A DNA stretch of 64,000 nt, taken from contig BTRK01000005.1 of NCBI GenBank assembly GCA_036245805.1, positions 16,716,984 through 16,780,983 on the forward strand, in the 5' to 3' direction. The translations under genes and the position numbers were made by a program. The stretch comes from Pristionchus mayeri (taxonomy: Eukaryota; Nematoda; Chromadorea; Rhabditida; Neodiplogasteridae). Positions 26,301 through 38,184 of the stretch are shown piece after piece (the stretch's first letter is position 1; each line of letters opens with the position of its first letter). The notes below the pieces were generated by a model. It was not told the DNA's origin. It did no database searches and saw nothing but the letters and a program-made list of their open reading frames with translations.

Positions 26301-29300
26301 CTAGCGAAGCTAACGCCGAAACAGCCGAGCGATAGGCCAAAGCAACCATCGCGCTCACGGCAATGTTGAAAATGCGCGGAACGATTTATCACTACAGTAT
26401 TTTTCGAACTACAGTATGCGCATACTATTGATGAATGCATTCTATTTTCAATTTTGTTTTTATTGCTTTCTTTTCGAGCAGGCACACTCATTTTAATGAA
26501 ACCCTTGAGCAAATAGAGCGATTTTCTGCTTTTGCGCTTCAACTAACGTCATTTCTTGTTGATTTTCGAAATAAATAAATATGATTTACCTGCTACTGCT
26601 TCCTGCTGCTGCGTCATCTTGTCCTCTGCTGCTTCGCTGGAAGCCGGGCTGTTCGTCGTGTCACTCGCCGAACTGGATGGGCGGCCCTGCAACGATTACG
26701 GTAAGGAAACATTATCGATTAGACAACGCGAGGGTGACTGTATGTATGCACTAGAAGAAGGGAAGAGGTCGAGAGGGGGAAGGGGGAGCTTCCAACCGGG
26801 GGAGTCTCTTCGAGATGAGACAGCGCTTTCTATGCAAACATCTCAGAACACGGCGCTCTCCTCTCCCTCAACCACCTCCTCTCCTGCCCTTCCCCCCGGT
26901 CTCATCCCATCTCAATAAGCTCCTCTCTCCTCAAGAGCGGCATACCACCACCGATATTGGCTCTCTCCCTTCCTCCTCTACGACCTCTCAACCCCCTAGC
27001 GCACTCCCTAAAGCATTTACAGTCGGGGTAAAGGGGGGGGGGGGTATAAATGACAAAGGCACTGAGATCGCAGGCAATTTCCCCATTGCCAATCAGTGGA
27101 TAAACGTCGAGGGACGAGAGAGTGTGTGAAATTGAGAGAGTGGACAGAGAAAGCGACAACTGGCTCCTACTGAGAGGAAGGAAGAGGTGGAAGGGTGTAA
27201 CATTGAGAGCGAATAATCTACGCTCAATGTCGCTATTGATCTACCTATCGATTTATGCTACAGTACACAATGAGAATTATCGGGCAACGTCGCAATGAGG
27301 AGATAAATCTTTCATTTTTGCAGGAGCGTCAACAATTTGTGCGCGCGCTACTCTCGTGATTGAATCGATACTGTGGAAATATTGCAGGACATAATCAGAT
27401 GCGCGGAAAATCGATATATCGATACTGGCGGAGGACAGTAGCACTGAAGGCAAGTCACGAGACGACATGAGAGGCAATTACTCGGTCGATTGCAATCTCT
27501 GCCCTCAAAGGACGAGAACAGGGGTTGTGATAGATCACTATCGTGACCCGATCGACCTGCTCGATTACGGTATCGATCGATCAAGCACTGTACGCCCCCG
27601 AGGCGGTGTATTAGTCTCATTGCCATCCCGAGGAACAAAGCTAATCACTCATCCAAACAGGAAGATGGAGAAGCACGATATATTATGGCTCTCGCTTCAA
27701 TGCGAGCTAGCAGAGAGGGATCGGCTACGGTATTGATCGATAGCCAAAGGGTTACTGTAGTCTATCGATCGGGACCGTTCAGATCTAAGTGTGAGAGAGA
27801 AGGAAGAGAAAGAAAGCGCGAGGAGCGATCTAACGTTCGACCTTCACCTAACGGTGAGGAGAAGGGAGATTAAAGGAGGAGTAAAGTGAAAAACTAGAAA
27901 AATACAACAATTCACAAATCTCTAATTCAAATACTAAACTTGAAATTTTTGTGAAACACATCCCGATTTACCGATCGAATTCGCTTATGTTTCAGACACA
28001 TTATGAAGCCCAACCAATTCCACTCAGATTCAGAGATAAAATCGGGATAAGTTTCAGAGGAAATTGAAATATCGATGCTGTATTTTTCAAATTATTAGAA
28101 TTTCCGCACTGTCCCTGAACTATCCCTGAGCTTTCCATGACCTGGCTCCCAGCCAACTAGCTATAACTCTGTTCAGAATGGAGATATCAATGTGAAAATT
28201 TCGGAGCATCGTATCGTTGTGGAGATCTATGCCCCGGTTATGAGAGCTTCAGAAAGTTAATATTCCCTTTACTCCTCCTTTAAGAGAGAGATCAGTGAGA
28301 TACAAAGGAACACAGCAGCATTCCTTCCACAATAGAAAAAACACAGTGAGGAGTTAACCCAACTCGGTTCTTCTTTGCAGAAAAGTAATTGAGTATCGCA
28401 TTCTAGAGTTAAATACGTGACTATCTTCAGAGGAAGTTAGGGATGGTCTCAGATGGGTATACGAGCTGCTTCTGCTCTATTTGGCAAGGTCTCGGTTGGT
28501 GGCATCTCCCTCAGATTAGACCCTCCTTACGAGAAGAGTACACAAAATGAAACTCTCTCCATTCTACCCACTCTCTCGCTCGCTGAGTATCGAGACAACG
28601 TGCGCTTAGAAGATGTACTGTACTCTGAAGTGAGGAAGACAACCTCTCAGTTTGTCGACTGTAGCTATCCTACACCCCCATTGACGACAATGGTTTCTTA
28701 GTAAAAAGGGATAGAAAGAAAACAGAACATTTCCGAGCATAGCAGGGATACGGTAGTGATAAAGCAGAAACTGGGTTTATTACGAGGGTCGAACACCGAG
28801 CCATGAGAAAAGAGGGACATTAGGATACGGTCTGCTCCTCCTCACAAGATCGAATGTCGATTGGTTAACAAACAGACTGGGCATGTTTCAGGGAAGGATA
28901 GGGCTTTGTAGAGATGGTGCGGTGTAATTTCCGACTGTTTTACAAGAGCCATTCGATCGAGGGACAAAGTTGCGCAAGAAAAGGTCAGACGTCTGAAAAA
29001 AAGGGAGCACAATTGCGTTGGCACTTTCGCCTTCTTTGGGCGTGGGCCAGAAACCCGTTCAGGCTAGAAAGCATGGGGAATGGAGAGAGTGCTGAGTGTC
29101 AAAGGGGAAGAAAAGGCAATGGAATTGCGATACCGAACGGTAACCGTCCGATTAAGTCAATTGCCTTGAGTGTAGTGGAAGGGAGTGGGCACGGTTCTAA
29201 ATTATATCGATCGACGTGCGTTCGGCGATTTTGGGCCATTGCTCATGGATGAGCGACCAAATGCACAGGAAGTACGCCAAATTCACTCGGATTCGGCTCG

Positions 29301-31254
29301 CGTTTAACCACTTAGTTCTAGATAATGCGAGGTTATTGAAGCATTTCGTTGATTTTCGCCGACATTGCTCAACCTATCGTCCATTTAGACTACATGTGCA
29401 CAGATCCCGAGCAAAGACGCACATAAAATGCGGTAATATTGCTTGAAAGGTCACGTTTTTCGCTGGGATTAATGGGTGAACGGTGTGCGCGTACTAAGAT
29501 GGAGGAGAAGAGAGGAAGGGAGGAGGAAGGGGAGAAGGAGGGGAGAGGGGGCAAGAAGGTAACCGGAATCAAGGTACAGCAAACACCGCAAGGTCGCCTT
29601 CTCACTCTCTTTCTCCGTGATGCGAAGTCAATTAGCGAACCATTCGCATTTATGAACACACGGACTAATGGAAGTAACTGTCCGAGGGGCACAACATCCT
29701 ATTCCTGAGGAGGATCACTATTCGATTGTTTATCCTATCTAAAAATTTCTAGAAGTTCACTAGTAGTTCTTTCATCTCGAGTTTGAAATAACAATAATTC
29801 GGGAAAGATGAACTACTTTCTTCGAGATGAACGGAAAATAACCGAGATATTTTTCGCGGGTGTTTTTGATCAAGGAAAATGCACTCATTTCGCGGAGATC
29901 TCAGTGGAAATTTAGAGAAGCAGAGAAAGAGAAGTAAATACGGGCTGGATGAATCTTCTAGCTCTCCTTCCTTTCCATGCTCCCTCGCCGGCTAGAGAGA
30001 ACGAGAGAGCAGGGGATATGGAGAGAGGCAGAGAGCGGCTCTTCCCTCTCCAGACCTTGACTGATTGACTGTTACACACTGCCCCTTCTCCCTCTCGGAT
30101 CTCCTCGTTCTTTCCTCTTTCTCCCCATCGATTTCTGATTACTGCGATTTCCCTTTCGGCCTCATCCCAATCGTTTTTCCTTCTTCATCAAACTGAGCAG
30201 GAGAGTCTTCGCCTAACAGCAGTACACGTTGTACAAGATTAATCGATCCGACAATAGGTGATAGGAATGAGGGGAGATTTACCGATTCTACAAAGTTGTT
30301 TTGTTATTTTTCGAAGTTTAATTCAAAATTAGATAAAGCATCGGTCACTGTCACTGTCTAAGCACCCCTTTCTAAGCAAGAAAGAAGGATGCTATTTAAA
30401 AACTAACCCAATAGTATTGTGTTATTATATTTCAACTAGATGAGCTTCAGGGAGTGTACAGAAATCGGACATAGATCCCTAGTCCCTTCTGTCTAGGAAG
30501 GGAGCGAGTGGGCCATCACTCAGAAGCAGTGAAGGCTGTGTCAAACTCAGACGACCCGTTCGAATTCTCGAGAGAGAAAGAGGAAGATGAGGGATAAACA
30601 TCCTAGTCCTAGACGATTGGCGAACACTCTTGGCTCATTTTAAACTATTTTTAGTGAGCACTCTCGCAAAATAATGATCTACCACCTTCAAGCCATGAGA
30701 TCCCGTATACGTTCTTAAAATTTTCTCACTATCAGATTGTACTGATTGAATTAGAATCAATTCGGCCTTCATATATTGATTATTGAAGAAAGATGCGTGC
30801 CGCTTTCAAAATACATCACTTATTCTCTCCGAGATTGCACAGAATCACACACGGCCCGAGATTTTCCTCTCCCTCTCGCAGTAGCTCGAGAATATATTAT
30901 GTATGAAGCGGGGTGCCGAATTCGCTCTAATCGAGCTAGAGAGTGGGCGAGAGTGAGAGGGCGCAGAGAAAGAGAGAAAGAAATATACCGAGTGAGGGAA
31001 AGAGGAGTGAACTTCGCAGCTAATGCGCATTATCACTCGTATGATGGATTCTATGATGGACGTTGATTCGGTTGGGGACCATTCTAGGAACTGGGACAGA
31101 AATGGACATCGTCTAACACGATTTAGCTACTTGAAGCTACTAGATTTTTTATGGTACGGTAGGATTACTGTAGATAACAAAGTTACTGTAGACTCACATT
31201 CGTATCGATCTTGACGATGGCCGTGGTCGGCACGTACTGCATCGTGGAGAGCAT
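23364..31254 (-). CDS. asd-2: STAR-family KH RNA-binding protein, quaking/ASD-2 ortholog
   Basis: STAR proteins bind RNA through a QUA1-KH-QUA2 unit; in C. elegans ASD-2 controls tissue- and stage-specific alternative splicing. All exon joins here agree in phase: 26686-26590, 26123-26047, 25949-25886, 25782-25649, 25398-25268, 25077-24972, 24460-24009, 23854-23745 and 23491-23364 (TGA). QUA1 is at [20 protein letters not shown] and [14 protein letters not shown]. The KH core includes [20 protein letters not shown] and [22 protein letters not shown]2 is at [20 protein letters not shown] and [10 protein letters not shown]. The long C-terminus is rich in Gln and Ala. The nine exons give 432 residues. 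Exon 26686 is open at phase 0, so an upstream exon is needed unless the internal ATG (MTQQQEAVA) is used. The 57 nt exon at 31254-31198 ([15 protein letters not shown]...) ends phase 0 and fits. Confidence 0.9.
26691..31197. other. Long putative first intron of the asd-2-like gene, purine-rich, no separate gene seen
   Basis: It contains CTCTC/GAGAG tracts, a poly-G run at 27029-27044 and scattered CTACAGTA/TACGGTA motifs. ORFs such as 28453-28701 lack family features and codon character. No second gene can be supported. Confidence 0.5.
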
Positions 31255-31255
31255 G
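31198..31255 (-). other. Candidate distal first coding exon of the asd-2-like gene with SL-type acceptor
   Basis: On the - strand, ttgatctttgatctctcctcag is followed one base later by an ATG. The 19-codon exon [19 protein letters not shown] ends at a strong donor (AAT|gtgagt). Its phase (0) fits the asd-2 exon at 26686 across a 4.5 kb intron. The acceptor immediately before ATG is typical of trans-spliced first exons. Linkage is inferred; transcript data would decide. Confidence 0.5.
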
Positions 31256-34200
31256 CTGAGGAGAGATCAAAGATCAACTTCGCTCCTTCTGAATCGTCGA
31301 AGAAGAGCAGCACAGAGACCTGGAAGAGGGCCACATTTCCTCACGGTTCGACGCTTTGGGGAAAGGCGAAATTGGAAAGCGGGAGAAGGAGGGTCCAAGG
31401 AAGGTCACGAGAGGCGATTCGGGGGGCGAATATCGATGAAGCACGCGGAAATTGAGTGGAAATTTGCTGGAAAATAGCGGGAAAAAGGCGGAAACGGGGT
31501 GGCGAAAGCGGACAATGAGCCTAATAATGACGACGCTCGATGCTTGTGGCAAAAACAAGACAAGCGAGCGGGAATATTGGCGGATATTGAGGAGAGATGC
31601 CCCGGATTGAGTGAGAATGGGCCAATTAGAAGAGAGAAGGCGAACAAATACAACACCAGTAAGGTCGAGGTTCCATGGCAGAGAGAGTGCTTTTGTGTGT
31701 TCCGCTTCAGTGAGTGAGACCAGAAAGCGAACGGTTCGCTTTGTTATGAGATATGGATGTTGCTAAAACCACTGGATAATAATCGAGACTTCAGCAGAAG
31801 ACAGTACGATACTATGTGCGAGGAATCTTCACATTTCGTCTACAAGAAATATCCGAGAACGTGAATGCTCGTAAGCATGATAAGAGAAGGTAATGCATGA
31901 AAAAAATAAAATTTAACTGAATCAGATCGCTGGTATAGCATTACTTCCTATGATTATTTTGGGGGAATAGTACAATAGGAAACGCGAGAAAGGTAGAATA
32001 TGAGAGGAGGAGAATGAGGTGGGGAGGAGAGTGAGGAGAGGGGAGGAGGAGGGTAGGTAGAGGTCGTCTGTGCCTAAGTGGATGAATATTGCGAGCGGGA
32101 GAAATGAGTGGAAATGAAGTGAAAGAGACAAAGAGAGAGGGGAAGAGGGGAGTGACCTATTCCAGGAAGGGCTCCACTGATGAAAATGTCCCCTTTCTAG
32201 CCGAGAAAAGGTAGTTTCCCCTTTACTGAATGACAATGAAAAATGGATCCAATCACACAGTGGTCGATCACAATAGGTGGGGGGACGAGAGAAGGGGAAT
32301 GGAGGGGGAGGGGGAGAGACAGAGGGAATTGATTTGCAAGTACGGACACTCGAAATGCGAAATCGTCACGCTAACTGCTGACCAAAGATAAACAAAATCT
32401 CGAGTCGACTGTCTAGCTCTCTAGTGCTCTCCTTCTTGCGCGATCTTTTTCAATTCAGTTAAAATTCGAGTAAAATATTCATTATGGACTTCAATATCAG
32501 ATTAGAGCTACAGTTTTCAAAACAGTGATACAGCAAAAATTGATCTTTGATCCCGGATGGAATGGTGGGCGAGTAACGCGCGAGGTACAAAGCGGATTCC
32601 GTCCTCTTCCTCTCCCCTCTCTGTTCTTCTGTCCCTTCCCCTCTCCAGCACACCACCATTCTACCTAACAAAGAGTCACTTTTGGCGTAGAGATCCCCCG
32701 GCATCAACAGGCAGAAAGGAGCAGGATTCTCGCTATTCTCTGCCTTTTCTACACTCTGACAGCTCACCCCGTACAGTCCCAGCTTGCCATCGCTCTATTC
32801 GATTACTGCGAGCCCTTAGCAGATCTTGACCCCTTATTTGCGCAAAATTTCGTAGCACTGAAGTGAGTAGGAATGGGAATTAGCCAAATCGGGATGATGG
32901 GAGGTAGAAGGTGAGGAGAGGGAATGAAGGGGAGGGGGCGAGGCGGGAAGCACACTCCGATATTCAACCAGTGAATTCATTACCGAAGGGGGGAAGAATC
33001 TCAATCGAGAATGGAATCGACGCGAAGAGTGGGGGATAACAAAGAGAGAACGAAAACGGACCAAAGAAGGCACGCGTAAATATTTTTGGAGCCACATGAC
33101 GAGTGAAATCGGAGAGATCTCGGAAGTGCAAATCGTTACCAATCTCTTACATTCCCTGTAGGCATCGAACCATTTCTAACTATTTACAGGGAGTCTCACA
33201 AGCGTACATTACTGGAAAATCAGAGCACAAAATGGATACGGAAGCTTTGAAATTTGCAACTCGAGCCTCAAAGCGCGCTTCTCACGGGGGTGAAACCGAT
33301 ATTTCTGCTCTTTTAGCTTCCACGGGATCGTTGGGACAGCCCTTTAGCTATGCTCTCCTAGCGTTCAGAGATTATGATCATCGTTACGGTAATTTCCCAT
33401 AAGCATAAATATAATGAAGGGTTTTGAGAGAAAAACTTGCTCTGAAGTGGGTTCGAAACGGCTCGTCAGCCCTATCTATAGTTGCACTCTCTCTCTCTCT
33501 CGTTCTTCTCCTCTCGGAATCTTCCTCCTCCCTCTCATGTCGCAGAGGGGCGCGCGTCCCGCCGGAAATCCGCATTGCGGAAGCGCCTTTCCGCCCGGCG
33601 AGAGAGCATGTGAAATCGAGAGAATGGAAAATCGATATTTCATGCAATCAGCGACCTACTAAAATAGCACGAAGACGCTTGGTATCTTTAAAATGGCGGG
33701 TTTGGTAGCCTTAAATAGCATTCAGAGATCACGCAATCGCGCGCAATTTAGCAGGGGGTACTGTCAGATGCAAGAGTCAGACGAGAAATCAGCGATGCCT
33801 CCTGCAGCTTCCGTCAATTTCGTGTCTTGTTTCCCCTCCCCCTCCCCTTCCTCCCCCCCCCCCCTCTCCCCCCTCCCCCCCCCCCCCCCTTCCTCCGCTT
33901 CCTATCCTATTATCCCACCATTCTTCTCAGCTTCCGAGCCGCATCATCCACTAAATTGCGAGAGGCAACCAGAATCGATAGGGAGAACGAGGAATACGGT
34001 AGGGTGCGATTACAGTAATTTAGGGACGTTTGTTGATAGCGAGCGGCGCACGGCTCCGCCCAGAGATAAGAGAGACACGGTAGAGAAGAAAGAGAGAAAG
34101 AAGGGATAAATTAGAGGAAAATCGAGTGAAATCAAGGAAAAATGGTTGAATTTCGAACGATTTTTCGTAGGAAGAAACTGAGAGGAGGGGGATTGGGATC

Positions 34201-37200
34201 AGGCGGGGCGGTTCTCACTCAGAGTCAACGCAAACACTGAGAGGGGGAGGTCACCAATCAAGGAGTTGAATTGAGAATGGAGGAGGAGGGGGAATGGAGG
34301 GGAGGAGAGACAAGGGAAGGGAAGGGAGGAAGGACGAAAGGGAAGAGGAGTGACCGAAAAGAGTCTCAAGACGAGTGGAGAGGAATCGAGAGTTGAGTAC
34401 AGTATTTCAAGTATGAAGTAGTTTGAAGAAGAAAAGAGGAGAACAAGTGAAAACGGAAGAACTACACATAAAAGTGCCAAGCAGCCGAACAGGTCGAAAA
34501 AGTCAAGTTGGGTAGCGAAAAGGTGATGACATTGTGAAGATTCTCAGGAATCAATGAAACTTAAAAGTAGATCGGGTTGACAAGCGCCAATAATTACATT
34601 GTGAATCAGAGTAGGAGTAAATGAGAAGAGACTCTCGAAGTATACGACCCTAGCAGACGATGGAAGGAGTTGCCCCAGAGGGCAGATACGAGACAATAAA
34701 GAAGAGCTGATAATTGATGAGGTGAGAAAGGAAAGTACGGTAGGATAGCGATAGATGCGAGAATGACAAGAAAAATAAAGTAGAAGATGCTGCGTAATCA
34801 ATGGGGGCGGAGTCTCAGAACATCCGGCGTCCCTTAGCAAGCTTCCGGTAATTAGAGGAGAAAGTGCAAGGGAAAAGCCAGTAGGCGGATGCTGGTAATA
34901 TCCTAATAACTGACGTCAGGACCGGAGAAAAGGCAAGTTGAGTAATAATAGGTAGTCAGATGATTGGATGTATCCGGGTAGACCGGATGGACGAAGTGAG
35001 AGATCGGAAGCCCCCACAGTCCCTGAGGAGTTCGCCTTCCGGCCTGCACATCGGAAGTGGGGAGATATGAGTATTCTCCTCTTCCTTTATCTCTTGCCAG
35101 TCAGAGAGACTAAAGATCATGGGAAGCGAAGAGATTCCTGCCCATCCAACATCTCCGTTGTTGAATAACCGACAGCCTCGTCCCTGGAGACCGATTGGAG
35201 GCGCCACAGATGGGGTGGAGATAAAGGAAGGAAGAAGTCACAAAGGATTGCATCATCGCATTGTAATGGATACGCGCCTGGTCAGAATGCCGATCCTTTG
35301 GATTGCGCAATACAGAAATTCTTTGAGATCTCGCCTGTCAGCGGGGCAGTGAAAGACATGGCGAGATTAGCTGTGCCCTTTCATGATCGCGCAATTGAGA
35401 TAGCAAGAAGTGATCAATATCGTATCTTGCAGTACTCGAGATTCCGATCCAGTTGAAAGGAAATGCCGATGCAAAAAAGGCAGCAGTGAAATGAGATTCA
35501 CGAGATGAAAAAAAAGCAGTAGATTATCTCTTCCTATGGGAAGTTCATGCTTTCAGACAAATTCATCATCCTTCACATTACGATTCCACTTACAGTGTTC
35601 CAGAAAGGTCAGAATAGGCGTGCTCGTTTGTTGTATCCTTGCATAAATCATGAATGAATGGAGTGAGAGAAATCAATCATCGCACTCCCTGGAGGGCCGT
35701 TGTGACCTGCCAAGGATGGCGATCCCCTGATGATCGGGAAGAAAGGAGGAGTGAAGGCCGGACTATCTCTGTTTCTCACACTTTGTTGAGGGAGAATGGG
35801 AAGAAAATTGAACTTCTCAGTTCATTCAATGAGGGAACAGATGGAATGAATAGAGATTTCTAATGCCTGTCCTTACTGAATGCATCGGAAACTGATTGGA
35901 AAGACGTAAAGAAAAGAAGAAGGACAATGGCGCGATTTCTGAATGCGCGCAAGCTTCTTTGACAGCTAAGAAGTTGCAAAAGAGAAGCCGCTAGGACAGT
36001 CAGCCGAAGTGCTCTCTCACTTTTCCGTACTTTCTCGCTGGCAGAGGTACGAGTGATAACGAAGATTAGAGAGACCGGAGAGAGAGAGGGAAACTAGCCG
36101 GGCTGATTCATCGCCAAATACAAGAGGGGTGAGCTGGGATTGACCTAGGAGTATGGGAGAGGGGCACTTTGGAGGAGGATCTAGACCGAAAACACATTTG
36201 TATGCATGTTTTTCGGTGAAAACAATGCGATTCGCGAAGTCTGGAAAGGGAAAATTCGCTCATCATTTCACGCTCAGTGACGATTGTTGGAATGTCGTGT
36301 GAATATGCAAGGAAGTCTGGGGAATACAGAAAATCTATTGGAAAGTTTGACAAAACTACCTACTGAGCGCTAAACATAGTAAAAATATGGCCATCAAGAT
36401 GCCTTTGAAGGACCTAGAGTCGATATTGATGTCTGCTCCAGTCCCGACAGTTGTAATCCCCTGGCGATGCCCAGTTGTAATACTGTAAAATTTAGCGCCG
36501 ATCCTTCTCATCTCCCACTAGCGAGACCCTGGGAAAGCGAGAGATCAAGCTGTTGGAGAGAGCGCAGACAGGCAGACGACGAGAGAGTACGGAGAAATGA
36601 GAGATCAGCGGATCCCATCTGGAAATAAATCTGCACTAAGCAGCACAAATTCACCCCTCAGAACCATTCCAGAGGATAGTTCTGTGCCCTATACAGCTAT
36701 ATGTTTTCATCGAATCGTTGAGGGACTACGTGGTTACTTGAGTGAGAATACATGAGCAAATGGATCTTGAATGCGCTACTTTCGAGAATTGACTTTCTTA
36801 AAATTATTTCGACAGTGCAATTAAACGTGCGCCTTGTAAGAAGGGAGAAGATCGGGACCAGAAGTGGAAGAGGCAACCCAATGTAATTCTAGTCGGTCGC
36901 TAGCGGATTTGGAATCAGTCTTTCGGGCGAAATTTGATAGCGGCCCTGAGAAAGAGAAAGCTGAGATTCGGGACGGAGAATCGAATTGGCGAGTCCTGTC
37001 GGGAATATGGTTGGTATACAGTATACTCTGCATTGCAATCAGGCGGGATGAGGAGAATAGTGAAGAGTATCATTTGATCGTATCAACTCTCATTTCATTG
37101 CAGGCGATTATGCTAATCAGGATTACGATAGAAGGATAACATCAAGTGATGCGACTACGGTTGTCTCATGATGTTTACGGAAGATGGATAGTGAAAATTG

Positions 37201-38180
37201 AACGAATTAAGGGGAGTTAAAATCAGCTTCTAGTAGCGAACACATTTTAAACACGACTAAAAATGCGGGAGAGGAGCGTGAATAAAGAGTGAGGAAATGG
37301 CGCGAAAGTATGGCAAGGAGACAGCCTTTCTACCAGAAATGAACAGGAAATTAGGAGATGCAACCACGCACTTTAACCAGAATTGAGGAAGGCAGGACTC
37401 ATTACTGGGCTGAGGAGGGTCTTGAGGGTGGGCCACGGGCAATGGGGACAAGGAATAATGAGCAGTCAAATATTCAACATTACTGGATGTTCTCCACAAA
37501 AAAACAGACGCGGACAGGGAAGGAAGGCCTGTTTGCACGGTTGAGTGAATGGGAAGGAATGAGGGGTGGGATTATTTGACTTGTGACGGATTGCGTGATG
37601 GTAGGCGCTAATGCGTTCGCTCCCCGAGGTCAGCAGAGAAGCGATCGATCGATCCATTCCAGAAAGGTGACCTACCGAGTATTGCCAAGCCACTCATCAA
37701 TGTCCATACTCACTGCAAAGTGAGGAAAGTATGATATCAATCACCTAATCTATCACGAAACTGACATAATGCACGTTTGGCGATGATTTATTGCTAGTAG
37801 ATCGAGCTATGCTCTGGGCAGAATTGGAGTGGAATCTAGTCGTATCTCTGCTCACTCGATGGATCGATCATCTCAAGATTGGCGCTAATTAAGGTCCAGA
37901 AGGAGGAGGGACAATTGAGATAATTATAGACGTGAGCAGAGACTCTTTCACTCACTATTATGACCTTCTAACTATGGGAATTCCTTAGAATATCGCCGAT
38001 TTTCCTTGAGATATAGTGAAGGAATCGAATCGAAATGTATAGTTTTTTGCGCAAGGTCGGAGGGATGGACCTTCCTTCTTCTTCTTCCTCATTCTTTCGA
38101 CGGCTCATTCGTCTCTCGAGGCGCAATGACCTACGACTAAACGTCAATATCGTTGACCCATCAGGGCAATAATGGACATG
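31256..38180. other. Gene-poor region with low-complexity tracts
   Basis: It is dominated by purine/pyrimidine-biased DNA (GAGGAGG-type at 31970-32330 and 34260-34450) and a long C/T tract at 33826-33895. ORFs here are compositional artefacts. A possible - strand first exon (MDIDEWLGNT, preceded by ctttgcag and followed by G|gtaggt) lies at about 37703-37671. It ends in phase 2, does not fit the asd-2 exon at 26686, and has no visible downstream partner. Confidence 0.4.
33826..33895. repeat. Poly-C/CT low-complexity tract
   Basis: The tract comprises nearly uninterrupted C runs, with stretches of about 10 to 17 C, broken by T. It may form i-motif/G-quadruplex structure and is a likely assembly weak spot. 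Confidence 0.9.
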
Positions 38181-38184
38181 GAGA

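Noticed and set aside
28453..28701. 82-codon ORF in the 26.7-31.2 kb interval
   Set aside because: No family similarity, hydrophobic pattern or splice context; compatible with chance.
33693..34109. 138-codon Pro/Ser-rich ORF
   Set aside because: Its length comes from the C/T low-complexity tract; no domain, start context or splice support.
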